From Alphaproteobacteria bacterium (GTDB taxonomy: Bacteria; Pseudomonadota; Alphaproteobacteria; Micropepsales; Micropepsaceae): DNA of 64,000 nt. Below are positions 35,299 through 45,535 of the stretch, in pieces; within the stretch, counting starts at the first letter, position 1, and every line of letters starts with the position of its first letter. Both the position numbers and the translations under genes were made by a program. Under the pieces are notes generated by a model. It did no database searches, was not told the origin of the DNA, and worked only from the letters and a program-made list of their open reading frames with translations. Location: the NCBI GenBank assembly GCA_017983635.1, contig JAGOBA010000010.1:96725-160724 (forward strand). Direction: 5' to 3'.

Positions 35299-36321
35299 AT
35301 GACGACGACGTCCCGGCTGACCGGCTACGCGCTGACCGCGTTCGCATTCCTGTTCCTGGCCTCGCAAGTTGTCTTCGCGAAGGACCTAACGCTGCTGAAC
35401 GTCTCGTATGATCCGACGCGCGAGCTTTACAACAAGATCAACCCGCTCTTTGCCGCCGACTACAAGGCGAAGACCGGCGACACGGTGACGATCCGCCAAA
35501 GCCACGGCGGCTCCGGCAAGCAGGCGCGCTCCGTCATCGACGGTCTGGACGCCGACGTCGTGACGCTCGCCCTCGCGCACGACATCGACGAAATCGCCGC
35601 CCGCGGCAAGCTCCTGATCGCCGATTGGCAAAAACGCTTGCCGAACAACGCCTCGCCTTACACCTCGACGATCGTCTTCCTCGTGCGCAAGGGCAACCCG
35701 AAGCAGATCAAGGATTGGGGCGACCTCGCGAAGCCCGGCGTGCAAGTGATCACGCCGAACCCGAAGACGTCCGGCGGCGCGCGCTGGAACTATCTGGCGG
35801 CATGGGCTTGGGCTGGGCGCCAGCCCGGCGGCAGCGATGCCACTGCCCGCGCCTTCGTGACAAAGCTCTACAAGAACGTCACCATCCTTGACACCGGTGC
35901 CCGCGGCTCGACGACGACCTTCGCGCAGCGCGGCATTGGCGACGTTTTGGTCTCGTGGGAAAACGAAGCTCGCTTGGCGGTAAAGCAACTCGGATCCACG
36001 AAGTTCGAACTTGTCTACCCCTCGCTCAGCATCCTGGCCGAGCCGCCCGTCGCCGTCGTCGATCAGAACGTCGACAAGAAGGGCACCCGCGCCGCCGCGG
36101 AGGCCTATCTCAAGTTCCTCTACACCAAGCCCGCGCAAGAAATCAGTGCGCAGAACTTCTTCCGCCCGCAAGACGCCGACGTCGCCGCCAAATACGCGGC
36201 CGACTTCCCCAAGGTCGCGCTCGTCACCGTCGACGACACCTTCGGCGGCTGGAGCAAAGCGCAAGCGACGCACTTCGCCGACGGTGGCATCTTCGACCAA
36301 ATCTACAAGCCGGGGCCGTGA
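35299..36321 (+). CDS. cysP: Sulfate ABC transporter substrate-binding protein
   Basis: 340 residues. Signal peptide ([20 protein letters not shown], cleaved at VFA-KDL). Family motifs of the Sbp/CysP branch: [60 protein letters not shown] and VLVSWENEA. Binds periplasmic sulfate or thiosulfate for the CysTWA importer. AAGGAG precedes ATG 35299. Could equally be named sbp. Confidence 0.93.
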   Translation: MTTTSRLTGYALTAFAFLFLASQVVFAKDLTLLNVSYDPTRELYNKINPLFAADYKAKTGDTVTIRQSHGGSGKQARSVIDGLDADVVTLALAHDIDEIAARGKLLIADWQKRLPNNASPYTSTIVFLVRKGNPKQIKDWGDLAKPGVQVITPNPKTSGGARWNYLAAWAWAGRQPGGSDATARAFVTKLYKNVTILDTGARGSTTTFAQRGIGDVLVSWENEARLAVKQLGSTKFELVYPSLSILAEPPVAVVDQNVDKKGTRAAAEAYLKFLYTKPAQEISAQNFFRPQDADVAAKYAADFPKVALVTVDDTFGGWSKAQATHFADGGIFDQIYKPGP

Positions 36322-37155
36322 GTGAGCGCCGCCTCCTGGCACTTCCGTAAGCCGAGCGTCATTCCCGGATTCGGGCTCACGCTCGGCTTCACCATTTTCT
36401 ATCTCAGCATCGTTATCCTGATTCCGCTCGCAACGCTGCTCGTACGGCCATGGGAACTGGGCATAGCCGGCGTGTTTGCCGCCGTGACCGAACCGCGCGT
36501 CGTCGCCGCCTTAAAGCTGAGCTTCGGTGCAGCGCTCGTCGCCGCCGCCATCAATGCCGTCTTCGGTCTTCTCGTCGCGTGGGTGTTGGTGCGCTATCGC
36601 TTCCCGGGAAAACGCGTCGTCGATGCGCTCGTCGACCTGCCATTCGCCTTGCCCACGGCGGTCGCGGGCATCGCGCTCACCACACTTTACGCGCCGACCG
36701 GGTGGGTAGGGCAGTTCGTCGATCCAATCGGCCTAAAGATCGCCTACACGCCGCTCGGTGTCGTGATGGCGCTGACATTCATTGGCTTGCCGTTCGTCGT
36801 CCGCTCGGTGCAGCCGGTGCTGAGCGAGATGGAGCGCGAATACGAAGAGGCGGCCGCCACCCTCGGCGCCACCCGCGCCCAAGTCTTTCGCCGCGTGATC
36901 TTCCCGTCGATCATGCCCGCCTGGTTGACCGGCGTAGCGCTCGCCTTCGCCCGTGCCGTCGGTGAGTATGGCTCGGTCATCTTCATCGCCGGCAACCTCC
37001 CGTTGGTTTCCGAAATCGCACCGCTCCTTATCGTGATCAAGCTGGAGCAGTTCGACTACGCCGGTGCCGCCGCCGTCGGCGCCGCGATGCTGGTGATCTC
37101 GTTTGCCATGCTGCTCGTCACCAACGCACTGCAAGCCTGGGCGCGCGCCAGATGA
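36322..37155 (+). CDS. cysT: Sulfate ABC transporter permease CysT
   Basis: 277 residues, GTG start directly abutting the cysP stop. About six TM helices and the EAA loop EYEEAAATLGATRAQVFRRV that docks the ATPase. The PFALPTAVAGIALTTLY segment is typical of CysT/CysU. Pairs with CysW. Confidence 0.93.
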   Translation: MSAASWHFRKPSVIPGFGLTLGFTIFYLSIVILIPLATLLVRPWELGIAGVFAAVTEPRVVAALKLSFGAALVAAAINAVFGLLVAWVLVRYRFPGKRVVDALVDLPFALPTAVAGIALTTLYAPTGWVGQFVDPIGLKIAYTPLGVVMALTFIGLPFVVRSVQPVLSEMEREYEEAAATLGATRAQVFRRVIFPSIMPAWLTGVALAFARAVGEYGSVIFIAGNLPLVSEIAPLLIVIKLEQFDYAGAAAVGAAMLVISFAMLLVTNALQAWARAR

Positions 37156-38003
37156 GTCGCCGCTTCCGCAGCCCCACCGAAGACGGCCCCGTCGTCCGCT
37201 GGTTCCTGATCGCACTCGGCGTCGGCTACATTGCGCTTTTCTTGTTGACGCCTCTGATCGCCGTCTTCATCGAAGCATTGCGCAACGGCATCGGGGCTTC
37301 GCTCGCCGCCCTCGCCGAAGACGACGCACAGTCTGCGATCTGGCTTACCCTCACCGTCGCCGCCATCGCCGTACCGTTGAACACGCTGTTCGGCCTCGCC
37401 GCCGCCTGGTCGATCGCGAAGTTCGACTTCAAGGGCAAGAGCCTGCTCACCACGTTGATTGACTTGCCGTTCTCCGTCTCGCCCGTGATCTCGGGCCTGG
37501 TCTACGTGCTGCTGTTCGGCGCGCACGGCTACCTGGGCCCGACCCTCGACGCCCTCGGCATCAAGGTCATCTTCACGGTGGCCGGTCTCGTGCTGGCCAC
37601 CGTCTTCGTAACGTTCCCCTTCGTCGCCCGCGAACTCATCCCCCTGATGCAGGAACAGGGCGTGTCCGAAGAAGAAGCCGCCCTCTCCCTCGGCGCCTCC
37701 GGCTGGAAGATGTTCTGGCGCGTGACCCTGCCGAACATACGATGGGCGCTGCTCTACGGCGTGTTGCTGTCGAACGCTCGTGCGATGGGTGAGTTCGGCG
37801 CCGTCTCCGTCGTCTCCGGTCACATCCGCGGCCTCACGAACACGATGCCGCTGCACGTCGAGATCCTTTACAACGAATACAACTTCGCCGCCGCCTTCAC
37901 CGTCGCTTCGTTGCTCGCTTTGCTCGCGCTCGTCACGCTCGTGCTCAAGAGCCTCCTCGAATGGCGCTACGGCGACGAAATCGCCGCCACACACAGACAC
38001 TAG
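37152..38003 (+). CDS. cysW: Sulfate ABC transporter permease CysW
   Basis: 283 residues, overlapping cysT by ATGA. Six TM helices; EAA loop [20 protein letters not shown]; family segment [19 protein letters not shown] and [14 protein letters not shown]. Second membrane subunit of the sulfate importer. Confidence 0.93.
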   Translation: MSRRFRSPTEDGPVVRWFLIALGVGYIALFLLTPLIAVFIEALRNGIGASLAALAEDDAQSAIWLTLTVAAIAVPLNTLFGLAAAWSIAKFDFKGKSLLTTLIDLPFSVSPVISGLVYVLLFGAHGYLGPTLDALGIKVIFTVAGLVLATVFVTFPFVARELIPLMQEQGVSEEEAALSLGASGWKMFWRVTLPNIRWALLYGVLLSNARAMGEFGAVSVVSGHIRGLTNTMPLHVEILYNEYNFAAAFTVASLLALLALVTLVLKSLLEWRYGDEIAATHRH

Positions 38004-38016
38004 CAACGATCGCACC

Positions 38017-38748
38017 ATGGCCCTCGAAATCGAAGCAATCACGAAGCGGTTCGGCGCGGTAGAAGCCGTCAGCAACGTCTCTCTCACCGTGCAACCCGGC
38101 GAGTTCATGGCGCTCTTAGGCCCCTCGGGTTCCGGCAAGACGACATTGCTGCGCATGGTCGGCGGCCTCGACCTGCCGGACGAAGGCCGCCTGCGCTTCG
38201 ACGGCCAAGACCTCACCCACGTCCCCGCGCGCGAGCGCCGCGTCGGCTTCGTGTTCCAGCATTACGCCCTGTTCCGCCACATGACCGTGGCCGAAAACAT
38301 CGCCTTCGGCCTCAACGTCCGCCCGCGCCGCAACAGGCCTGAGAAAGAGGTCATCGCCGCCCGCGTCGAAACCCTGCTCGCTCGCATGCAGCTCGAAGGG
38401 CTGGGCAAGCGCTACCCTACGCAACTCTCCGGCGGTCAGCGCCAACGCGTAGCGCTCGCTCGCGCTCTCGCGATCGAACCGCGCATCCTCCTGCTCGATG
38501 AACCCTTCGGCGCTCTCGATGCGAAAGTCCGCAAAGATCTGCGCCAATGGCTGCGCACCCTGCATGACGAAACCAAACTGACCACGATCATGGTCACGCA
38601 TGACCAAGACGAAGCACTCGCACTCGCCGATCGCATCGCGGTCATGAACACCGGCCGCATCGAACAAGTCGGCACGCCCGACCGTCTACGCCGCGACCCA
38701 GCTTCCGCCTTCGTCCGCGACTTCCTCATGGACGGCGAGGGGATTTGA
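38017..38748 (+). CDS. cysA: Sulfate ABC transporter ATPase CysA, short form
   Basis: 243 residues. Walker [11 protein letters not shown]-loop [14 protein letters not shown], signature [16 protein letters not shown], Walker [15 protein letters not shown]-loop MVTHDQDEA. The typical CysA is about 330-360 residues with a C-terminal TOBE/regulatory part; this one stops after [14 protein letters not shown]110-type remnants begin right after its stop, so the short C-terminus may result from an insertion or deletion. The ATPase core is complete and probably works. Confidence 0.9.
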   Translation: MALEIEAITKRFGAVEAVSNVSLTVQPGEFMALLGPSGSGKTTLLRMVGGLDLPDEGRLRFDGQDLTHVPARERRVGFVFQHYALFRHMTVAENIAFGLNVRPRRNRPEKEVIAARVETLLARMQLEGLGKRYPTQLSGGQRQRVALARALAIEPRILLLDEPFGALDAKVRKDLRQWLRTLHDETKLTTIMVTHDQDEALALADRIAVMNTGRIEQVGTPDRLRRDPASAFVRDFLMDGEGI

Positions 38749-38779
38749 TACGCCTCCTTTGCGTCCAGCCTGGAGCGCG

Positions 38780-39167
38780 TGCTTGCAGGCCATCTCTTGT
38801 CTTGGGCGCGTATGTGCCCGCGCAACGACGAGAGCGCCGATCAACGCGGATGAAAAAAGGCTGCGATTGGCTCAAGACGACGATGGTGCAATGCGCTTGG
38901 GCCGCCGCGCGCACGAAAGGAAGCTATTTCAAAGCACAGTACCATCATCTCCAGCGCCGCCACGGCCCCAAAAAGGCGATCTGCGCCGTTGCCGCCTCCA
39001 TGCTCACCACGATCTATCACCTGCTGAACGACGGCACCGACTATCGCGATCTCGGCCCCGACCGCTTCGCAACCCTCGCCAAGCAGCGCCGCACAAATCG
39101 TCTCGTCAAGCAGCTCTCAAATCTCGGGTTCGATGTCAAAATCACGCCGCTCGCGGAGGCCGCATGA
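38780..39167 (+). pseudogene. C-terminal remnant of an IS110-family transposase
   Basis: From about 38780 one frame gives SWARMCPRNDESAD, then a shift, and from ATG 38850 another frame gives MKKGCDWLKTTMVQCAWAAA, AQYHHLQRRHGPKKAICAVA and ASMLTTIYHLLNDGTDYRDL. This is the C-terminal (transposase_20) half of IS110-type DEDD recombinases. The RuvC-like N-terminal half is missing on this strand and there is a frameshift near 38845, so the gene is dead. Confidence 0.85.
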
Positions 39168-39182
39168 GGTAGTTTCTTTTCA

Positions 39183-39252
39183 GACCTGCGCCAATGGTTG
39201 CGCACCCTGCATGGCGAAACCAAACTGACCACGATCATGGTCACGCCCGACC
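39183..39252 (+). repeat. 70 bp partial copy of cysA
   Basis: This stretch repeats cysA 38536-38605 with roughly five differences over 70 bp (for example GCGCCAATGG and CGAAACCAAACTGACCACGA are shared). It is in the same orientation as cysA and wedged between the two transposase remnants. Either a local duplication captured during IS activity or the scar of recombination with another cysA-like gene. Confidence 0.85.
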
Positions 39253-39323
39253 GCAAACACATCCCCGCGTGGCCGAACGCTAAGTTCTAACTTCTCCTTC
39301 GATACATCGATTCCTACAAACAT
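39251..39323 (-). pseudogene. N-terminal remnant of an IS110-family transposase
   Basis: On the minus strand from ATG 39323 the frame reads MFVGIDVSKEKLELSVRPRG followed by DVFAV, the N-terminal opening of IS110 DEDD transposases (the first catalytic Asp lies in GIDVSK). It breaks off into the cysA copy after about 24 codons. Opposite in orientation to the C-terminal remnant, so the two are not simple halves of one element. Confidence 0.85.
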
Positions 39324-39500
39324 CGAATGTGGCTCCTGCTTCCGCTCTTGCGCATGCGGGCTCGCAACGCGGCCCAAGCGACTGTCCGGACTGATCGGAG
39401 CAGTGGACGGGGCACCTTGCTTTGTGACGGTCAACAAGGACCTTGCCACGATCGGGCTCCCGTCCACTCTCGCTCCGGCAGGCACTTTACCCACCGAAAT
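39324..39500 (-). ncRNA. Possible fossil bridge-RNA region of an IS110 left end
   Basis: The non-coding DNA upstream of an IS110 transposase start is where the bridge RNA of this family is encoded (established for IS110-group elements such as IS621). Here it keeps structure: on the minus strand GTGGACGGG (39467-39459) pairs perfectly with CCCGTCCAC (39411-39403), enclosing a large loop that includes AAGGTCCTTGTTGACCGTCA. The element ends are not identified and the transposase is broken, so any RNA would be a relic. Confidence 0.4.
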
Positions 39501-39536
39501 GGTTTGGACATACAAGACACCAAGGACCACCACGCG

Positions 39537-41072
39537 CTAACGCGCCCGGCCCGCCAACGATCGGACCGTCAGAAGAATCCCGACCGAAATCACAGCGAAC
39601 ACAACGGCAAGCGAACTCCCAGCCGCCGCGAGCGCTGCCGCGCCGGCCAAGCTGATCGACGAGAACGCCTCCGCGAACGTCGCGATGCGCGAGGACGTGT
39701 GCCGCCGCCGGAATTGACTGCGTTTCGCCTGCGCGCGAAACCAGAACTGGATCGCAGTTGCGGACGCCGCCGACGCAAAAACACCGAGTAATGCAACGGC
39801 CGCAGCACCCGGCGACTCGAACGCGAGCGCGAGGGCGAAGGGACAGAAGACCACGGCAACGCATTGCATCACCGCCGCCACCTTCGCGCGAAGCAATTGC
39901 GCGCTCGGCACCGGCGCGGTGAGCACCAAGTCAGGTGCGTCCTCGCCGCACAGCGTCAACCAGGCGAGCCCGCCCGCCAACTGTCCCGCCGACATCACGA
40001 GCACCGGCACCAACACCACGGCGATCCCACTGCCGGCGCCAAAGCTATGCCAGAGCATCAGCGCCGGCGGTAACAGATAGAGAATCTGCAGCAACGACTG
40101 CGACAAAAGCCACGGGTCGCGGACCAGCAACAGCCGCTCTTTTCGCCGCAAAGCGCCTGACGGCGTTTGCACGCGAAAGGCGCGCGCCGCGCGTTGCGTG
40201 ACGGACGTACGCCGCGAAACGCCGGAGGCGGCGACCACATAGTTCGCAAAGCGCGGCGCAAAGAACGCCGTCGTCGTCGCGAACACCGCGACGCTCGCCA
40301 GAGCGACGGCCAGCATCGCCGAGACATCGCCAAGGGCCGCCCGCGCCGGCCACCAGGCAACGCTATCGGGCCCCGGCGCATGCGCCAAAACAACTTCGGA
40401 CTGTAAATACGAAAGCCGCGACATCGTCCCGGTCGAGAACAACGCCGCGATCTGCAGCCCAATGACGAACAAACCGCCGACCACCGCCGCCACGATCTGC
40501 GCCACGAGGCGCGTGCGCTTCGGTCCGATGGCCTGAAACATCCCAGCGGTAAGCACCACTGCCAGCGCCGTCGTAACCAGCGCCACGGAGGCCAGAACGC
40601 CATACGCGCCAAGCCACTGTGCACCGCTCGTCCAGGCCATGACATTGATGAACGGCCCGATGAAGAGCAGCGACATCGCCCCCACCGTGAGCGCTATCGC
40701 GCCGATCCGAACCGCGAACAGCCGGTGCGCTTGCACCGGCGAACTCAAGATCAACTCAAGGTCGGAGCGCGTGTAGAACGTGCGCGTCACGCTCTCCATG
40801 CCTTGGCTCAAGATCGCCGAGCCTGAGAGAACCAACCCCGCCGTCACCGCGACAAGTGTCGGCAAATCCGCCGCGAAGCCCGCGCCCGCCAAGCTCCGCA
40901 ATGCGAAGAACGCAACAACATGCAAGATCGTGGCGAAGATGCCGACGCCGATCGCGAGCTTGCGCAAGCGCTCCGCCTTGCCGCCGGTCAGCATCGCCTG
41001 CGCGTCGCGCCACGCAAGGCGCAACTCGTGCGCGGCGAACCAGGCCATCGATCCGGGAATGCTCACACTCAT
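39537..41072 (-). CDS. ABC exporter permease, multi-pass membrane protein
   Basis: 511 residues with about 10-12 hydrophobic segments (GVGIFATILHVVAFFALRSL, AVTAGLVLSGSAILSQGM, and VFAVISVGILLTV). ABC-2-like permease; RSDLELILSSPVQAHRLFAV and GEDAPDLVLTAPVPSAQLL are internal repeats typical of two-halved exporters. Its start overlaps the stop of the ATPase gene (ATGA at 41069-41072). Substrate unknown. Confidence 0.85.
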   Translation of the reverse strand: MSVSIPGSMAWFAAHELRLAWRDAQAMLTGGKAERLRKLAIGVGIFATILHVVAFFALRSLAGAGFAADLPTLVAVTAGLVLSGSAILSQGMESVTRTFYTRSDLELILSSPVQAHRLFAVRIGAIALTVGAMSLLFIGPFINVMAWTSGAQWLGAYGVLASVALVTTALAVVLTAGMFQAIGPKRTRLVAQIVAAVVGGLFVIGLQIAALFSTGTMSRLSYLQSEVVLAHAPGPDSVAWWPARAALGDVSAMLAVALASVAVFATTTAFFAPRFANYVVAASGVSRRTSVTQRAARAFRVQTPSGALRRKERLLLVRDPWLLSQSLLQILYLLPPALMLWHSFGAGSGIAVVLVPVLVMSAGQLAGGLAWLTLCGEDAPDLVLTAPVPSAQLLRAKVAAVMQCVAVVFCPFALALAFESPGAAAVALLGVFASAASATAIQFWFRAQAKRSQFRRRHTSSRIATFAEAFSSISLAGAAALAAAGSSLAVVFAVISVGILLTVRSLAGRAR

Positions 41073-41827
41073 GCCGCGGCAGCGTCCTCGGCGACAATCG
41101 CCAGGAACAATTCCTCAAGCGGCGCGTCACCGCTCCCGATCTGCGCGCGCAGCTCCGCGAGCGTACCTTCGGCAATCAACCGCCCGCCGGCTATCACGCC
41201 GATCCGATCGGCCATCCGCTCGGCAATCTCCAGAATATGCGTCGTCATAATCACGGTCGCGCCAGCGCGCACGCGCGCCGTCAGCACGTCCTTGACCAGC
41301 CGCGCGCTCCCCGCATCGAGCCCCGTCAGAGGTTCGTCGAGAATGATCAGCTGCGGCTCGTGCACCAGCGCGCCGGCCAACGCCACCTTCTGCCGCATCC
41401 CGCGCGAGAATCCTTCGCACCGCGTATGCGCGACCTTCTCAAGACCGAGCCAACCGATCAGATCCTTCGCGCGCGCCTCGGCGACCGGCGGCTCGACGCT
41501 CCACAGCCCCGCGACGAATTCGAGATACTCGACCGGCGTCAGCTTGTCGTAGATCATCGGCTCATCGGAGAGCCACCCCACAATGCGCTTCGCCGCCACT
41601 TGGTCCAGACGCGCATCGACCCCAAAGATCGAGATCGCACCCTCGTCCGGCTGCAGCAACCCGCTGACCATCCGCAGCGTCGTCGTCTTCCCCGCGCCGT
41701 TCGGCCCGAGCAACATGTAGAACTCGCCCCGCCGCACGGTGAGGTCCAATCCCGCGACGGCCTGATGCTTGTCGAACGTCTTGCGAAGGCCCCGGACATC
41801 CAAGGCGCGTAAAGGCGTGTTATGCAT
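41069..41827 (-). CDS. ABC transporter ATP-binding protein
   Basis: 252 residues. Walker A GPNGAGKTTTLRM, signature FSRGMRQKVALAGALV, Walker B LIILDEPLTGLD and H-loop MTTHILEIAERMAD. The SRGMRQK signature form is common in ABC-2 exporter ATPases. GGAGGGG precedes ATG 41827. Forms a two-gene exporter with the permease downstream. Confidence 0.92.
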   Translation of the reverse strand: MHNTPLRALDVRGLRKTFDKHQAVAGLDLTVRRGEFYMLLGPNGAGKTTTLRMVSGLLQPDEGAISIFGVDARLDQVAAKRIVGWLSDEPMIYDKLTPVEYLEFVAGLWSVEPPVAEARAKDLIGWLGLEKVAHTRCEGFSRGMRQKVALAGALVHEPQLIILDEPLTGLDAGSARLVKDVLTARVRAGATVIMTTHILEIAERMADRIGVIAGGRLIAEGTLAELRAQIGSGDAPLEELFLAIVAEDAAAA

Positions 41828-42012
41828 CGAGACCCCTCCGCAGGTGTTCACAAGATCTAACTGCGGGACGTTTCAAAGCCCTAAATTTCGGCATTTTCGG
41901 TATGCGGGCGCGGAAATCGGTCTGCAGGGCTATCGCCAAAAGGGGCAGGTTTTCAGGCAACCTTAAGCACATGCCGGGCATTCTGTTCGCTCGAACGCTC
42001 GGGGTCCCTTGC

Positions 42013-44328
42013 ATGTCGCCTACGTCTTCCGCCAGCGCGCGCACGCGTCGTCCCGTGCCGTGGCATGTCGTCTATTATCTGCTGGCTGCCTTTGACGTGC
42101 TCGCGATCACGGGCAGCCTCTACCTCTCGCATGAAGTCATGGGCATCTTCCGCTCGTCGGTGGAGGTCAATCAGCGCTGGGCCGACAAGCTCTCCGCGCT
42201 CTCCGAAGTTGCCGCCGCCGGCGGCGCCGTCAACGCGCCCGGCAACGACATCTTCGACTCGCACGACGTCGCGAAAGAGAGCGCGCGCCAAACCGAGGCA
42301 CTCGCTGCCTTCCGCCTCCGCCTCGACGCTTTCGCCGCCGCCGTCGATGGCGTCCCCGATGCGGACGCACGCGCCAAGCTTAGCCTTGGTGTTCGCCGGA
42401 TCGAAGCTTCGATGTTGGAGATGACCGACGAAGCCGCGCGCATCTTCGACTTCTTCCGCGCCAACGACGCCGTCAGCGCAGGGCGCCGCATGGCGACGAT
42501 GGACCGCAAGTTCGCGTCGCTCAATGCCGTGATCGCCGGCACCGCGACGACGGTGCGCGAGATTCAACGCAGCCATTTCCAAGAACAAGTTGCCGCCGCG
42601 ACGTTTCTCGGCCGTTTCGAATATCTGTTCGGCGCCGCGATCGTACTCATGGTCGGCTGCGTCGTTCTCTATGGCCACCGCATCGCCTACGAGTTCAAGC
42701 GCCACGAGGCCGAACGCACGGCCCACAACATCGAACTTGTCGCGCTGTCCGAGCGCCTGCAGGACTCGCTGACCGAAGCCAACATCGCGACCCGCGCGAA
42801 GTCCGACTTCCTGGCGATGATGAGCCACGAAATTAGAACGCCGATGAACGGCGTGTTGGGCATGTCCGGCATTCTTCTGGAAAGCGGCCTGGCGGGTGAG
42901 CAACACCGCGCTGCGGCGACGATCCGCGAGTCCGCCGAAAGCTTGCTGCGCATTGTCAACGACGTACTGGACTACTCGAAGCTCGAAGCGGGCGCGATGC
43001 AAGTCGAGCTCGTGTCGTTCGATCTGCACGCGCTGTTCAGAAACGCCGCCGAAATCGTCGCGCCGCGCGCCAAATCGAAGTCGGTCGCGCTCAACGTGAC
43101 GATCTTGAACAACGTGCCCCAGTTCGTGCGCAGCGACCCGGGCCGCATCCGGCAGGTCGTCCTGAACTTCCTCGGCAACGCCGCGAAGTTCACCGAGAAG
43201 GGTTCCGTCGAGCTCGTCGTGTCCACGATCCCCGGCGATGCCGGACGCACGACATTGCGCGTCGAGGTTCTCGACACCGGCATCGGCATCCCTGCCGATC
43301 GCATGCACCTGCTGTTCAACAGCTTCCAGCAAACCGACGCTTCGATCTCTCGCAAGTTCGGCGGCACCGGCCTCGGTCTCGCGATCTCGAAGAAACTCAT
43401 CGAACGCCTCGGTGGCCGCATCGGTGCCGAAAGCACCGTCGGCGGCGGCTCGAACTTCTGGTTCGAACTTGGCCTCGAAGTCTCAAGTGAAGCGGAAGCG
43501 GCCAAGACCCACCGCGGTGCAGCCGAAGTGGCCGCGGCCGACGCCCTCGCGCGCATTCAAGCGCTAGGGCGACCGCTGCGCTTGTTGATCGCCGAAGACA
43601 ATGCAACGAATTTGCTGGTCGCGAAATCGGTCTTGGCCAAGTTCGATATCGTTCCCGACGTCGCCGGCAACGGCCTCGAGGCGCTCGATGCCGTCCGCCG
43701 CCGCGCCTACGACGTCGTTCTGATGGACGTCCACATGCCGGAAATGGACGGCCTGGAAGCAACGCGCGCCATCCGCGCCCTCGACAGCGATCGCGCAAAG
43801 GTGCCGATCGTCGCTCTCACCGCCAACGCCTTCGCCGACGACATCCGCCAATGCGAAGCCGCCGGAATGAACGCTCACGTCGGCAAACCGTTCCGCAAGG
43901 AAGACCTGATCATTGCGCTGGGCAATGCGTTGGGCGCCAGCACGCCGAGTGCTGTCGACAGCGACTTTGCGGCGACCGACACGCCAATCGTCGACTGGGA
44001 CGCCATCGAACGCTTCCGCGCCGACGCCGGCGACGCAACGTTGCGCGAACTGGTCGACACCTACCTGGCCTCCGCCGCCAAGGAACTCAATCAACTCGCC
44101 CAGATCTCCGGGCGCCCCGATGGAACCGGCGAGGCCGTTCGGCTCGTGCACTCCCTGAAAAGCTCAAGCGCCATGGTGGGCGCCGCCGCGCTCTCCCAAC
44201 TCGCCGCGGGACTCGAACGGGCGCTTCGCCAAACCGCAACCCCCGTTGCCCAAGCAGACGCCGCGCGGATGGCCGCCCTCTTCGAAACCTACCGCGCCGC
44301 CCTGACGGACCGCGGTTTAGCGGCTTAA
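42013..44328 (+). CDS. Hybrid sensor histidine kinase with receiver and Hpt domains (copy 2)
   Basis: 771 residues, same plan as the kinase at 30673. TM1 about 20-40 ([20 protein letters not shown]), extracytoplasmic helical sensor, TM2 about 205-222 ([18 protein letters not shown]), HisKA with H272, HATPase ([14 protein letters not shown]), receiver with D572 and Hpt with H713 ([13 protein letters not shown]). The receiver and HisKA are nearly superimposable on copy 1 while the sensor regions differ: duplication with new input. Start at 42013 with GGGG upstream; the frame is open back to 41902. Confidence 0.9.
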   Translation: MSPTSSASARTRRPVPWHVVYYLLAAFDVLAITGSLYLSHEVMGIFRSSVEVNQRWADKLSALSEVAAAGGAVNAPGNDIFDSHDVAKESARQTEALAAFRLRLDAFAAAVDGVPDADARAKLSLGVRRIEASMLEMTDEAARIFDFFRANDAVSAGRRMATMDRKFASLNAVIAGTATTVREIQRSHFQEQVAAATFLGRFEYLFGAAIVLMVGCVVLYGHRIAYEFKRHEAERTAHNIELVALSERLQDSLTEANIATRAKSDFLAMMSHEIRTPMNGVLGMSGILLESGLAGEQHRAAATIRESAESLLRIVNDVLDYSKLEAGAMQVELVSFDLHALFRNAAEIVAPRAKSKSVALNVTILNNVPQFVRSDPGRIRQVVLNFLGNAAKFTEKGSVELVVSTIPGDAGRTTLRVEVLDTGIGIPADRMHLLFNSFQQTDASISRKFGGTGLGLAISKKLIERLGGRIGAESTVGGGSNFWFELGLEVSSEAEAAKTHRGAAEVAAADALARIQALGRPLRLLIAEDNATNLLVAKSVLAKFDIVPDVAGNGLEALDAVRRRAYDVVLMDVHMPEMDGLEATRAIRALDSDRAKVPIVALTANAFADDIRQCEAAGMNAHVGKPFRKEDLIIALGNALGASTPSAVDSDFAATDTPIVDWDAIERFRADAGDATLRELVDTYLASAAKELNQLAQISGRPDGTGEAVRLVHSLKSSSAMVGAAALSQLAAGLERALRQTATPVAQADAARMAALFETYRAALTDRGLAA

Positions 44329-44364
44329 TCGGGCGCAAAAGTCCCGGGATTGTGCACTTCGCCA

Positions 44365-44393
44365 CCTGGCTAGGCCCGGGCGGCGTTGCTATC
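44365..44393 (+). promoter_or_regulatory. Putative near-leaderless promoter for ispG
   Basis: CCTGGC (44365-44370), 17 bp, GCTATC (44388-44393), ATG 10 nt later. Same pattern as before prfA and the DUF924 gene. Confidence 0.5.
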
Positions 44394-44402
44394 TCTACCC
44401 CC

Positions 44403-45533
44403 ATGAGCATCCGTCCTTATCGCGACATCGCCCGCCGCAAGAGCCGCAAGATCCGTGTGGGATCGGTTGAGGTCGGCGGCGACGCGCCGATCACCGTGCA
44501 GTCGATGACGAACACGCTGACCTCGGACGCGAACGCGACCATCCGTCAGATCAAGGGGCTTGAGGCCGCCGGTGCAGACATCGTGCGCGTCTCGTGTCCC
44601 GACGAGGAATCGACCGCGGCACTCAAAGCCATCGTGCGCGCTTCCGCGGTGCCGATCGTGGCCGACATCCATTTCCACTACAAACGCGCGATCGAAGCGG
44701 CAAAGGCCGGCGCCGCGTGCCTGCGCATCAACCCCGGTAACATCGGCTCCGCCGCCCGCGTGCGCGAAGTCGTGCAGGCCGCGAAAGATCACGACTGCTC
44801 CATGCGCATCGGCGTCAACGCCGGCTCGCTGGAGAAGGAACTGCTCGAACGTTACGGCGAACCGTGCCCCGAGGCGATGGTCGAAAGTGCCCTGAACCAC
44901 GCCCGCATCTTGGAGGACAACGACTTCCGCGAATTCAAGATCAGCGTGAAGGCAAGCGACGTCTTCCTTGCCGTCGCCGCTTATCAGGGTCTGGCGGAAG
45001 CTTGCGACTACCCGCTCCACCTCGGCGTGACGGAAGCCGGCGGCCTCATGACCGGCACCGTGAAGTCGTCGATCGGCATCGGCTCGCTGCTCTGGGCCGG
45101 TATCGGGGACACGATCCGCGTCTCGCTCTCCGCCGACCCGGTCGAAGAAATCCGCGTCGGCTTCGATATCCTGAAATCGCTCGGCCTGCGCCACCGCGGT
45201 GTCAACGTCATCGCATGCCCGTCCTGCGCCCGTCAGGGCTTCGACGTGATCAAAACGGTCGCCACCCTCGAAGACCGCCTGAAGCACATCACGACCCCGA
45301 TGTCGCTCTCCATCATCGGCTGCGTCGTCAACGGCCCCGGCGAAGCCGCCCAAACCGATTTGGGCTTTACCGGCGGCGGGGCAGGGGCCGGCATGGTCTA
45401 CGTGGCCGGCAAACCCGACCACAAAATGGAAAACGACAAGCTCGTCGACCACATCGTCGGCCTCGTCGAAAAGCGCGCCGCCGAAATCGAAGCGAAGCGC
45501 GAGAAGCCCCGTGAGAAGGCGCCGGCGGAGTAG
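44403..45533 (+). CDS. ispG: 4-hydroxy-3-methylbut-2-enyl diphosphate synthase IspG (GcpE)
   Basis: 376 residues, penultimate enzyme of the MEP isoprenoid pathway. Opens with [20 protein letters not shown] and [10 protein letters not shown]; the [4Fe-4S] ligands are C272 and C275 in [11 protein letters not shown] and C307 in GCVVNGPGE with E314, matching the E. coli ligand spacing. Reduces MEcPP to HMBPP. Start at 44403 fixed by homology; the frame is open far upstream through the kinase gene, which is a shadow. Confidence 0.96.
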   Translation: MSIRPYRDIARRKSRKIRVGSVEVGGDAPITVQSMTNTLTSDANATIRQIKGLEAAGADIVRVSCPDEESTAALKAIVRASAVPIVADIHFHYKRAIEAAKAGAACLRINPGNIGSAARVREVVQAAKDHDCSMRIGVNAGSLEKELLERYGEPCPEAMVESALNHARILEDNDFREFKISVKASDVFLAVAAYQGLAEACDYPLHLGVTEAGGLMTGTVKSSIGIGSLLWAGIGDTIRVSLSADPVEEIRVGFDILKSLGLRHRGVNVIACPSCARQGFDVIKTVATLEDRLKHITTPMSLSIIGCVVNGPGEAAQTDLGFTGGGAGAGMVYVAGKPDHKMENDKLVDHIVGLVEKRAAEIEAKREKPREKAPAE

Positions 45534-45535
45534 CA

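Noticed and set aside
43851..44402. Upstream extension of the ispG frame into the hybrid kinase gene
   Set aside because: Homology begins at ATG 44403; the extension lies within the kinase receiver and Hpt region in another frame.
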